A stretch of 64,000 nucleotides of DNA from the NCBI GenBank assembly GCA_002104905.1, contig MCFE01000018.1, positions 62,001 to 126,000 of the forward strand, written 5' to 3'. Made by a program: the position numbers and the translations under genes. Shown piece after piece: positions 34,269 to 44,931 of the stretch. The stretch is from Basidiobolus meristosporus CBS 931.73. Taxonomy: Eukaryota; Basidiobolomycota; Basidiobolomycetes; Basidiobolales; Basidiobolaceae. Each line of letters opens with the position of its first letter. Position 1 is the stretch's first letter. The notes beneath the pieces were generated by a model. That model was not told the DNA's origin. It searched no databases and saw nothing but the letters and a program-made list of their open reading frames with translations.

Positions 34269-36436
34269 TGTAGTGGGGTTGCAGTGACACCCATTGACAC
34301 ATGTGCTCATTCCTATATTTTCTACTTCACTATTTCTCTACTACCCTTATTTTAGTTTTATCCCATTTGTCTAACTTGATCAGTACTATCCCATAAGCCG
34401 GCTGACTATCACAGCTGCTTACCTTATTGCATAAGTTATCCCTCACTTTATGTAAGATTACTAGCTATAAGTGCTTCTATATTAGGCAAGTACCCGCACC
34501 AGTACCCGTGACACTTGATCAATCTGTGTCACCATCCCTACCATTTTCATACCACATATGGTATCCCTAAGTTACACAGGTTTCATGACACTGATTCCTG
34601 ATTGGTTGGATGTGCTGTGCCTCTTGGAACCTTCTGGCACATACTTAGAACATTCTTAGCTCATTCTGATGTCATTAAGATTTCTATTGATATCTGGAAC
34701 CTTCTGGAACACCATGATTAGTAATCACTTAGCCAGTGAGAAAAGTATATAAGGGAGGCTATCCCTCAAGCATAAATCATCATCCCTTTATCAATATATC
34801 AACTTGTTGATTAGTGTGATCACTGCTACCTGCTGCTACCTGAACTTCCAACCCCAGACCACAGGACACTCTGTGGTAATGGAAAGTATTCCATTACTAC
34901 AATATCTCTAAACCAATATTGCACTCATTTCTTTATTTTGCTTTTTGCTATTGTAATACACAAGAGAAAGATCAAGAATTTCCAACTTTGAAGAGCAAAT
35001 GCTCCAGACCCTGACAAGCAATCCACCCAAGAATATTATGTCATACAGAACACGTAGTAGCCAACACATGTTTCAAATTACAGCTCATTTGAAGCAGTAC
35101 TTAAGGAGTTATGACCAAAAGAGTCCAATTATTATATATACTATGCCTTATTGCTAGGATTACTATGGTGACTTTGATAGCGTGTAACTTTCAAACCAGC
35201 CAATCAAATCACGTGAAATTTTCACAGGTGCTGCGCCTATGTCCGATCTGCCCCACTGCAAAATTTTAGCTTTGTTTCACGTGTATTGCTTGCGCAATCG
35301 CCCAAAAACTTTGATCCTTCAAGATTTTCATATATATGACTTCCCCAGCTGAAAAATAAAGAGAGCCTCTCTTTCTAGAATCTCCACACTACAATTACAA
35401 GTTTAAAGGTTATAAGACTTCCCCTGCATCACTTGCACTGTTGAGTATTCTGACTTTGATTGGTACTACATCAGTAAAGAGACTGCAAAGCACACAAGAA
35501 TCCAATCTAAGTTCTACAAGAAACTACCACTTTTCTGTCGGAAAAGTCCCCTCTAAGAAGCCCCTTTACTCTAAAGACACCCCTTTAGACACCCCTTTAG
35601 GTCTAAAGACCCCTTTAGAGACTTCTACAACACACCCCTTTAGGTTAAAGGGGAGTTCAGAATTTCCATATTAGGAAATATTTTCTCAGAAAGGAAAGTG
35701 ACTTCCAAATAAGGAAAAGTTACTATAAAAGTAAATAAGCCCATTAGTCGACAGAAGGTCAGAACACTGCTGTAGAAGTGATAAACACTGCCTACAGTAT
35801 ATTTTGAGCCCAAGATTGAGGAAATTAGTGAAAGTTATATCTTCTATTGGTATATCAAACTCCCAATAAACTATTTCAGTATTAGCATACTGGAAGTTGT
35901 TGTATATTGTTGATTAGCCTCTACATTGTAGAGCAAGCCCCAAACTAATCATAATACAACACAACAACTCCCAGGAAACTGTGCTGACAGCCAACTGACC
36001 TTGGAGGCATTACTTGTGAGGAATACTCAGAGTAGGTATTTTTTATTTAATTTGATTCTTTCCCAAGTTTGTTCTTGTACAGGCAAAGATACTTTTCTGT
36101 CTTTGTAACTATTGACCACAGCTGCAATCTTATCAAGTCCCTGCTGGTGGAGTTTACAGTTGTTTTGACTTTGGAAGCTTTAGTACATTGTTATCTCAAA
36201 GGATGCTGAACCCAGCACAAACTTTTGTTAAGACGCCAACTAAGTTGGGGATTGTAGCTCAATAGTTTTCCCTTGACAAGCTTGTGGCTTTATTCCCCAT
36301 TGCATTAGATTAGAGACAGAACTCAAGTATTCCTAGCAAGCTTTTGCCAGAGGTTATTGCACCCAGTTAACACCCCACACACAAAACACTTGAGAAGTGT
36401 TGATGTATCTCTCCCTTGGACTTATACACCACCTCA
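34269..36436 (+). repeat. Solo LTR-B copy 1, carrying a nested LTR-A
   Basis: Starts TGTAGTGGGG, ends CACCACCTCA; about 1,069 bp once the nested LTR-A (34,872-35,966) and its target repeat are subtracted, against 1,072 bp for copy 2. Flanks ATGG (34,265-34,268) and ACGG (36,437-36,440) form a 4 bp duplication with one change. A TATATAAG lies upstream of the nested insertion. Family unknown; an LTR is inferred from TG..CA ends, target duplication and length. Confidence 0.82.
34872..35966 (+). repeat. Solo LTR-A copy 1
   Basis: 1,095 bp, TGTGGTAATGG..CAACACAACA, flanked by ACTC at 34,868-34,871 and 35,967-35,970. The unoccupied site is present in the second LTR-B copy at about 43,465-43,480 (ggacactcccagg). 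The first 30 bases form a hairpin with 13 bp arms and one mismatch. A CCCCTTTA-type array sits at about 35,555-35,655. Confidence 0.88.
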
Positions 36437-36625
36437 ACGGACACCATTCTGATCAGTGATCCTGCATCCAGAATTGTCAAAGCTGAAACTGAGTCCTGTT
36501 GTTGTGACCTTGCTTACAGATAGTAGGCTCTTGGCTATTTCTGGTACATAGAGTACTTCTTTAACCCTATGAAAAATAATTTGGTCCTGCAGGTGGATCC
36601 AATCCAGATTGTCCATCAGGATCCC

Positions 36626-36848
36626 GCTAAGAGACCGTCATAATAACAGCAGCTTGGAATTAGTAACCCTCCTGACAATCTTATAAAGAGATCATGATGG
36701 TGTTTTGCAAATTTTACAGCCAAATAAAGGGATAAAACTTGACAATTTTTGATTGGTGCTGTGACAATATTTGCATGGTACTGTTGCGGTCTTTTAATGC
36801 TCTAATACTATTTTAAGTGGATCCAGTTGGCCAGGACTTCCAATTGCC
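36626..36848. other. Sequence between copia relic and tnp2
   Basis: No gene seen. It presumably holds the 3' untranslated part of the tnp2 unit; no terminal inverted repeat could be identified. Confidence 0.35.
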
Positions 36849-39800
36849 TTATATGGCAAAAAACTTGATGTTATCTGACAGCCTCACAGCAAGACTCTGA
36901 TGGCACATGCACACCTGTGGCAATTGACATACTTCTATTGCCTCAACTTTATGGCTTTTTAGTGTGATACTTGCAAAGTTGCCATATACCTTGTACTGCT
37001 GGTAGCATATACATCTTGCAAACATATGCTTGGTTGTTGCCACTTCTGCCATGAATACCTCCTGGATATTGGCAAAGAACTTCTTGGTATTTAGCCAATA
37101 TATTCCTTCTCCCTGCTGGATTCTAGTCCCCCTTATAGGTGCGCTCTGGCTTTTGTTTGTGTGAATTCCGTATTGAGTGGCATAGAAGTTGGCTTGTGAC
37201 CACAAGAAATCCAGCATATCTTGGTGGAGTTTTCCTGTTAAAAATTAGTTGCTTGTTCCACCCAACCCAACTTTGCATTACTTAACTGATTACCCATGCA
37301 TTGGGGCCGCTTAGCTTCTTAATGCCATAGGCATAGGTGTCTCCACATGCACATTTGTCCTCAGTATATTCCAACTTTTTCTGGCTGTCCTCCATTTGCC
37401 AACTCATCACATCCATGACAGACTTGAAGGTAATATTCTTGATGAGATTGGGATATGGTAGTACCTGTGACTTGACTTGTCTTCCTATCTCCCCACATAT
37501 CTGCTCTATAGGAAACTCCCAAAAGGTGAAGCAAGGCCCAATATTCTCCACACACTGTGCAAGATGGAGTAGAGAATGGATACAGTAGTGGCAGAGATCT
37601 AAGCATTCAGCTTTATGTTTGTAGTATTGCCACTCAAATCCTATCATAAACTCCTCACACAACAGCTGTAGATGCGTCAAGTGGCCATTGGTGATCTGCT
37701 TCTGGATAAATATTCCTACAATGTCCACATATGACTCCCAATGCTTCCAATGTACTCTTGGTAGGAATGGCATCAGAACACCACTTGAATAAAAACATAT
37801 CCAGTTCATCCAGTCTTTGCATTTGTATTGACGCATATGTGTATGAATATTAATTGGAGCCCGTGAGAAGTACTTGGGGTAGCAGATACTCTGTAATATA
37901 TTGCCAATTTTTTCAAATTTCTCCGGTATCTCAAAGGGCTCATTTAGCTTGAAATGCCCCATGTACAACTTGGTCATCAGTATAGAGATATTGTTGAAAA
38001 GCAAATGCATTGCTCCCAGTGGAAAGCTTTTGCTCAAGCAGATACCCTCTATCTTAAGTATCTCCAGTTTCTAATTGATTCCATATTTTGGCCAATGGCT
38101 TATAGCTTGCCAACTTTGCTGCAATTGCATGCTTACTTCTGTACATTCTCTCTGTGGAAAGATGATGTACTTAGTGCTGGTATTTGGGTAATAATAATGT
38201 GTGAGTTATGGAGTAAATTCCATGGATCTCACACATTCAACAGCAATACTGTCCATTGTGCCCAGAAAAACCTGCTATCTTGCTGATGGTGGGGGTATCT
38301 CCAATGCAGATAATAATATTTGCTTTTATATGACACCCATTTATTGTTATCCCACTGAAAAGCATACAAAATTCATCCAGCAATTGATACAGGTAGCTAT
38401 CCAGGTTGGAAGGTGATTTAGGGCCAGATACCCAAGGGACTACCATCAGATTATTGCTCTGATACTGTAAGATGGGTGGCAGATTCAGATTGATGAGAAT
38501 CAGTGGCCAGCAGGATTTACTGGCAGAGTGCATGTTTAATGAGAATTGTTGTGTTGTATTATGATTAGTTTGGGGCTTGTTCTGCAATGTAGAAGCTAAT
38601 CAACAATATACAACAACTTCCAGTATGCTAGTACTGAACTAGTTTATTGGGAGTTTGATAAGCCAATAGAAGATATAACTTTCACTAATTTCCTCAATCT
38701 TAGGCTCAATGAATTCTATAGGCAGTGTTTATCACTTCTGCAGCAGTGCTGTGACCTTCAGTTGACTAATGGCTTTAGTTACTTTTATAGTAACTTTTCC
38801 TTATTTGGAAGTCACTTTCCTTTCCAAGAAAATATTTCCTAAAATGGAAATTCTGAACTCCCCTTTAACCTAAAGGGGTGTGTTGTAGATGTCTCTAAAG
38901 GGGTCTTTAGACCTAAAGGGGTGTCTAAAGGGGTGTCTTTAGAGCAAAGGGGCTTCTTGTAGTGGTCTCTAAAGTGGACTTTACACTAAAGGGGTGCCCA
39001 AAGGGGCTTCTTTAGAGTAAAGGGGCTTCTTAAAGAGGTCTCTAGAGGGATCTTTAGACTAAAGGGGCATCTTAGAGGGGACTTTTCCAACAGAAAAGTG
39101 GTAGTTTCTTGTAGAACTTAGATTGGATTCTTGTGAGCTTTGCAGTCTCTTTACTGATGTAGTACCAATCAAAGTCAGAATACTCAACAGTGCAAGTGAT
39201 GCAGGGGAAGTCTTATAACCTTTAAGCTTGTAATTGTAGTGTGGAGATTCTGGAAAGAGAGGCTATCCTTTATTTTTCAGCTGGGGAAGTCATATATATG
39301 AAAATTCTGAAGGATCAAAGTTTTTGGGCAATTGCACAAGCAATGCACGTGATACAAAGCTAAAATTTTGCAGTGGCGCAGATTAGACATAGGTGCAGCA
39401 CCTGTTAAAATTTCACATGATTTGATTGACTGGTTCAAAAGGCACATGCAATCAAGTCACCATAGTAATCCTAGCAATAAGGCATAGTATATATAATAAT
39501 TGGACTCTTTGGTCATAACCCCTTAAGTACTGCTTCAAATGAGCTGTAATTTGAAACATGTGTTGGCTACTACATGTTCTGCACAACATAATATTCTTGG
39601 GTGGATTGCTTGTCAGGGTCTGGAGCATTTGTTCTTCAAAGTTGGAAATTCTTGATCTTTCTCTTGTGTGTTACAATAGAAAAAAGCAAAATAAAGAAAT
39701 GAGTGCAATATTGGTTTAGAGATATTGTAGTAATGGAATACTTTCCATTACCACAGAATCCATCAAGTGCTAAAGCAAAGGCATGGTCATACATACCTTC

Positions 39801-40727
39801 AAAGTAGCCCTTGCTTCTTAGCTGTTTGTAATGTTTGCCATCAAATATATCAGGTATGTTTGCGCTTAATTGGTACTGAGTGCTGTACTGTATAGCTTTG
39901 CAATATTTGTCAGACTGCATCAGCTTCCTCAGACAGGGTATGACCAGAATATATCTGGAGTGTGAACAATGTTTTCCCTCAATTGTGGTGGATTCCTGAC
40001 AATTTGGACACATTGCAATGGTAGCATTTTTGGATGTGAATGCCATGCAACTGGTAACACATGCTGGAATCAGGACAGTCTCTGGATCATATGTTGCCAG
40101 CCGCATTACGGTTGTCCACTTGTACCATGAACATGGTAAGTTGCATCCCAGTATGATTTTGACAAGAAGTAGTAATGAGTCCTCAAAGCCCCCATTACTG
40201 ATATTAGTGGAAACGTGCCACTTCTCTAGCCACAATAGTACATCATTCACCAGAAGATGGATTACTGTTCTCACTTGGCTCCATAAAGTATCCTTGGCAT
40301 TTGTTTCAACAGGTGTTGTCTCATTGCATTTAGGGATTTGACCGGGCTCATATGTGGTACTGATGTCAGGGGAGATAGGCTCAAAATCCATCAGTGAACC
40401 TTCTTTGTCAGAGCTATCACTCTGCATGCCATATTCAGAAGGCTGAGGTGAGCCTAAAGGCATCACAAACTCACCTGACTCAGTTTGCGCAAGGTGACAA
40501 AGATGGCCAGGTGCCAATATAGAAGTATCAACTGGCCGGCAAGATAATGTTGGCACAGTAGTGACCAATGAATGGTCAAATATGACTTGGGTGGCAAAAC
40601 ACTGGCCATGATCCTTGTAATACTTCCTATGCTGTCTGTGTGCTTCATGGCTGAGAGGCCTGCCACAATAGCCACATGGTCTTTTTTCTCTTCTCTTATG
40701 GTGTTGAGTCAAAGTAGTCTTGTCCAT
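36849..40727 (-). pseudogene. Tnp2-type (CACTA-like) transposase gene, interrupted by LTR-A
   Basis: ATG at 40,727. N terminus carries a Cys/His cluster (CGYC..H..H..H, residues 18-32) and a C..C..C..H region, then DIFDGKHYKQL and ALALDGF up to 39,756. LTR-A follows. The frame resumes at 38,542 with SLNMHSASKSCWPLILINLN, NLPP, GPKSPSNLDSYL and GFSGHNGQY. After a frame change between 38,235 and 38,060 it continues with FPLGAMHLLF and the EEFMIGFEWQYYKH region to 37,287. A 52 nt intron (37,286-37,235) would join VI to RKLHQDML and the final exon to 36,849. Order and motifs match fungal Tnp2 proteins; identification is from memory. Confidence 0.72.
38547..39755 (-). repeat. Solo LTR-A copy 2, inserted in tnp2
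   Basis: 1,209 bp, flanked by GAAT on both sides (38,543-38,546 and 39,756-39,759). Excision with one duplicate removed rejoins the transposase frame as DGF-SLNM. Its AAAGGGG array (about nine units between 38,870 and 39,080) is longer than in copy 1 and accounts for much of the length difference. Confidence 0.9.
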
Positions 40728-40949
40728 GGGGCAAACGGTTTGACCTTCAACAATGTAACGCTATTATATCACTTTTTGGTCAATACTCATGTGAACTTAA
40801 GACAGTCTTGTATTTGAGACATTGTACCTACATGAATGTAAGATTCAATGATGACCTGCCATAGTATGCATTATAAATAAAGTTGTGGCACCATGTACAC
40901 ATGTATATGCAACAATGTTTCCCCTTTGGTTTGACTCACTTCCATATAT
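40728..40949. promoter_or_regulatory. Shared 222 bp divergent promoter region
   Basis: Separates the transposase start (minus, 40,727) from the start of the divergent partner gene (plus, 40,950). A TATA-like tataaat lies at about 40,872. Bidirectional promoter function is inferred from arrangement only. Confidence 0.4.
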
Positions 40950-41903
40950 ATGCTGCCAAAAAATAAAGCAAAGTTGCCTGGTTCTCAACCAAACCCCACC
41001 ACTGATAGCAACAGAAGAACAGTTGGACAACAGCTTGCTTTGACATTCAGTTCAACAAGTGGGGCTACATCCAAAAAAGGCCCTGTGGACAGTGTGCCCA
41101 CTGAAGGTAATAATGCAGACTCCTCAGGCTCTCAGTCCAGTAGGCAATTGAGAACCTCTGCAGAGCCACAAGCTGACTGTTATGCTCAGGCAGATGAGAA
41201 TGTAGCCAACGCAGAACCCTCACTTGAAGATCAGCAAGTGGCCATGATAACGTCACCACCACCCATATTAGCAAATATGTTGACAGCTCATACCAAAGCA
41301 TTAATGAAGCAATTAGGTGCAGTGGCTGATAGGATAGATGCAATGGCCCAGAGAAATCAGGAAGTAGTCCAGAAACAGGATGAGCAAATAATACGTGTAG
41401 AGCAATCTATATCCCAGGTAGAGAAAGCAGTATCTCTGCTTCAAAGAAGGAACTCAAGTAGCTCAATGTCACATCCAAGAATTGAGCCATTTCCCAATGT
41501 AACAGCAGAGGAACACTGTACAGTCTTTAGAGCACAACAACAATGTCCAAAGATAAAGCCCACAGAAAAACCTATCACAGCGTAGGAGGGAGACAATGTG
41601 GTTTTTATACCAAAGCCTAAAAATCAATAGACATTGAAGATTTGTGAAGCTGTTGAGTGCAATAATGAAGAGTGGGCTAATATACAAGATGCTGTCAGAA
41701 GTCTAGCATGCCATCACCTTAAGGCCAGCATACCATGGGACCATCAGGAGCTCAAGGCCAAGCAGAATGCATTTGACTTGTTCCATGAGCATCATCCTGG
41801 ATTCAAACAGGCAAACGGAATTTGGGCCGGCATTGGTATGCTAAGAAATTATCTTAAGAATAGCAGAAACTATCAAAGGCAGAAGAACAAGGATGCCATG
41901 GCT

Positions 41904-42317
41904 AAAAACCAGCTGCTTCCCCAAGAGCCCATTACAAGTAGGGCCAAAAGCTCCAGACAAGTGTCAAAGAGATGTCAGGCAGCCAGAAGAGTGCCAATTA
42001 AGGACAAGCAGGCAGACATGAATGCACCAGCACAACATTTATCAAGGAAAAAGTGTAGTACCACTCAAGAAGCACCCAGTCAAAGTAGCAGTGAAGGACC
42101 TGGCAGTGATAAAAACCAGCCACTTTTACAGGAGCCTGTCACAACTACGGTTGAGAGCTCAAAACAAGCTGAAAAGAGACATCAGGTTGCCAGAAGAGTG
42201 CTAGCAAGGGACAAGCAGGCCAAAACAGATGCGTCAGAGCAGAATTTATCTAGGAGAAAACGTTGTTTTTTACAAGAAGCACTCAGACAAAGTAGCAGTG
42301 AAAGACCTGGCAGTGAT
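41904..42317 (+). repeat. 207 bp in-frame tandem duplication
   Basis: Two adjacent 69-codon units, each beginning Lys-Asn-Gln and ending Gly-Pro/Arg-Pro-Gly-Ser-Asp-like residues, with shared blocks QEP, AARRV/VARRV, KDKQA/RDKQA, SRKK/SRRK and QSSSE.PGSD. Diverged by point changes but no length change. Confidence 0.8.
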
Positions 42318-42867
42318 AAAGGAAATGGTGAAGGGAAAAATGTCTACCCAAGCCTGAGACAGGGAGGCATGCAAAAAAAACTGCAGCTCTTGCCAATTAA
42401 AGCCGCAAGCCAGGAACAGACTGAATCCCATCATAGCCAAGAAGAATTACCAACAAGAAAACAGCTGTTTTCACAAGAGTTGGAAGTGCAGCCAGTTGAG
42501 CTGCACTCCAGCAAGGTAGATGAGTATGCTGAAAAAGGCAATTTGTCTACCACAGCATCCACAGCCTACACAGCCCCCACAGCTTCCATTGTTGACAGAG
42601 TGGAGATCCCACTGACAGACAAGGCTACAGCGTCAAGAGCTCAAAAGACTATCACAATGCCTTCAGTGGAGTTTTGGAACCTGAATAGGCACATCAAGAG
42701 GTTGCAGCACTTCTTCAAGAGCAGTGCTCAAGAAAATTCACTGGATTATTGCAAGGATTTATTACAAAGACTGGCAGATGAGGAGCTAGACCTTACAGTG
42801 CCAGCTGAAGACCAGGATGTGTGGGAACCAGTGAATGAACAGTGGCATAAAGCCTTTGGGTTCCCGC

Positions 42868-43939
42868 TGTAGTGGGGTCACAGTGACACCCACTGACAGA
42901 TGTGCTCATTCCTATATTTTCTACTTCACTATTTCTCTACTACCCTTATTTTAGTTTTATCCCATTTGTCTAACTTGATCAGTACTATCCCATAAGCCGG
43001 CTGACTATCACAGCTGCTTACCTTATTGCATAAGTTATCCCTCACTTTATGTAAGATTACTAGCTATAAGTGCTTCTATATTAGGCAAGTACCCGCACCA
43101 GTACCCGCAACACACAATCAATCCGTGTCACCATTGCTACTATTTTCATACCATATATGATATCCCTATGTTACACAGGTTTCATAGTACTGATTCCTAA
43201 TTGGTTGGATGTGCTGTGCCTCTTGGAGCCTTCTGGCACATACTTAGAGCATTCTTAGCTCATTCTGATGTCATTAAGATTTCTATTGATATCTGGAACC
43301 TTCTGGAACACCATGATTAGTAATCACTTAGCCAGTGAGAAAAGTATATAAGGGAGGCTATCCCTCAAGCATAAATCATCATCCCTTTTATCAATATATC
43401 AACTTGTTGATTAGTGTGATCACTGCTACCTGCTGCTGCCTGAACTTCTAACCCCAGACCACAGGACACTCCCAGGAAACCACACTGACAGCCAACTGAC
43501 CTTGGAGGCACTACTTGTGAGGAATACTCAGAGTAGGTATCTTTTATTTTATTTGATTCTTTCCCAAATTTGTTCTTGTACAGGCAAAGATACTTTTCTG
43601 TCTTTGTAACTATTGACCACAGCTGCATTCTTATCAAGTCCCTGCTGGTGGAGTTTACAGTTGTTTTGACTTTGGAAGCTTTAGTACATTGTCATCTCAA
43701 AGGACGCTGAACCCAGCACATACTTTTGTTAAGATGCCAACTAAGTTGGGGATTGTAGCTCAATAGTTTTCCCTTGACAAGCTTGTGGCTTTATTCCCCA
43801 TCACATTATATTAGAGACAGAACTCAAGTATTCCTAGCAAACTTTTGCCAGAGGTTATTGCACCCAGTGAACACCCCACACACAAAACACTTGAGAAGTG
43901 TTGGACGTATTTCTCCCCTTGGACCTATACACCACCACA
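42868..43939 (+). repeat. Solo LTR-B copy 2
   Basis: 1,072 bp, TGTAGTGGGG..CACCACCACA, with a perfect 4 bp duplication CCGC (42,864-42,867 and 43,940-43,943). TATATAAG at 43,345-43,352. It lacks the LTR-A insertion found in copy 1. Confidence 0.88.
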
Positions 43940-44113
43940 CCGCCAAAGATGTGGAACCAGAGAGTTACAGCTGAAATACTTATTGAGTGGTGGATTTTAA
44001 TGGAGTTACTTGTTGAGTGTGGGGTTGGGCTTAATGTTAGTGTAGGGTATAGAGGCTTGTATAGGTCAATACAATTGGCAATTGAGGTACAACTGAAGCT
44101 TCAACGGAAATAA

Positions 44114-44339
44114 ATCAGTTTGTACGCATGAAAAGTAAGAAAAATGGTTGAGTCAGGAAGTAAGGAGTGTGAAAAGAGGCAATAGCCAATCAATTCACAC
44201 AAATGTAGGAGGCAATAGAGTGTCTGGGATCACAAAGTGTGCAAATTGGCAGGGAACCAATCAAACACCACTTATATATTGTTGTGATGAAAAATTTTGA
44301 CAAAGTTTTTTGTGAAATCTGGGGTGCAATTATTTTTCA
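44114..44339. other. Sequence downstream of the tnp2 partner gene
   Basis: No gene recognised. It may contain the transposon end, but no terminal inverted repeat could be matched with the other side. Confidence 0.35.
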
Positions 44340-44581
44340 ACAGCCCCTGGACAGAGTCCTGACAAGATCAGTGCCTCTTAGTCAGGGGACATTAACTTTG
44401 TGATGGCCTTTTGATGGCATCATCTCAGTAATTTTTCATAGGGTAAAGGTAGTGTATGGCTTCCTTCACTGCTTCTGAGTTTTAGTTGGATAGTTCCTTC
44501 TCCCATTGCATCAAGTGTTCTATCATCACCCATGAAAACCTTCTTTGTTGGAATTTCTTGATATTGGGTAAAAGTTCTTTT

Positions 44582-44931
44582 TGTTATAATATTCTGAGGA
44601 GTATTGGAAGTGATATGGAGAACTAGAGGATTTACATGCTATTCACCTGTAGACTTATTGATCAAAAGTATGGTATTTATACTTTTGATAAAGTAGAGGA
44701 AACAAACATGTAGAGTTTGTTAAGGAAGGTCCCAAGAATATGTGTGCAAAGTTTGGGGTCTTTTGGACAACTTTGAGAAAAAGGATAATCTGGGTACCTG
44801 ACATTTTGGTGAAAATATTCTAAGTAAATCCCAACAAGAAATTTGGTCAGGACAGAATGCTAGTCAAAGAATAAGATCTATGTGATGGAATTTAGCATGA
44901 ATATTTTGGTGACAACTTAGTAATTACAACA
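44582..44931 (-). repeat. 3' LTR (LTR-E) of the non-autonomous element
   Basis: TGTTATAATATTCTGAGGAG.. to ..GTAATTACAACA; related in its middle part to LTR-D (cccaagaa.atgtgtgcaaag). Confidence 0.9.

Larger units (their letters stand above)
32400..36625 (-). pseudogene. Second copia pol relic, split by solo LTR-B
   Basis: Minus-strand pieces: RNase H and RT remnants 33,044-32,691, integrase 33,668-33,447, pre-integrase NLYNL..LHQRFGHIS (34,300-34,103), protease-side EVLYVPEIAKSLLSVSKV (36,616-36,437). In the first piece the RT opening (IGCRWDFMTKYKADG, then RLVDKGY) runs straight into RNase H (RKQPTIALSTTEAEY), so the RT catalytic core is deleted in frame. The element is truncated at about 36,625; gag is absent. 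LTR-B (34,269-36,436) interrupts it; joining both sides restores NGV-HIALGI. Confidence 0.85.
40950..44113 (+). pseudogene. Unrecognised coiled-coil/basic-repeat protein gene divergent from tnp2, broken
   Basis: One frame from ATG 40,950 with stops at 41,583-41,585 and 41,628-41,630, open to 42,867, then interrupted by solo LTR-B (42,868-43,939) and resuming in the same frame to TAA about 44,111-44,113; about 695 codons in all. Seen: Ser/Thr-rich N terminus; predicted coiled coil (LTAHTKALMKQLGAVADRID onward, about 41,280-41,450); a Lys/Arg-rich 69-codon direct repeat at 41,904-42,110 and 42,111-42,317; a Leu/Trp-rich C terminus. No known domain recognised. Its position suggests an accessory protein of the transposon, comparable in arrangement to TnpA/TnpD of plant CACTA elements, but this is inference. 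Confidence 0.6.

Noticed and set aside
38870-39090. Possible CRISPR-like array of repeated aaaggggtgt units
   Set aside because: Units are short, variable in spacing and lie within an LTR present in several copies; this is a minisatellite in a fungal repeat.
34872-39755. LTR-A pair as terminal inverted repeats of one large DNA transposon
   Set aside because: Each copy has its own 4 bp duplication (ACTC and GAAT), so they are independent insertions that happen to be in opposite orientation.
41582-41630. Intron joining the two open parts of the gene divergent from tnp2
   Set aside because: A GT..AG pair exists, but 49 nt removal gives a stop two codons later, whereas the unspliced frame is continuous apart from two stop codons.
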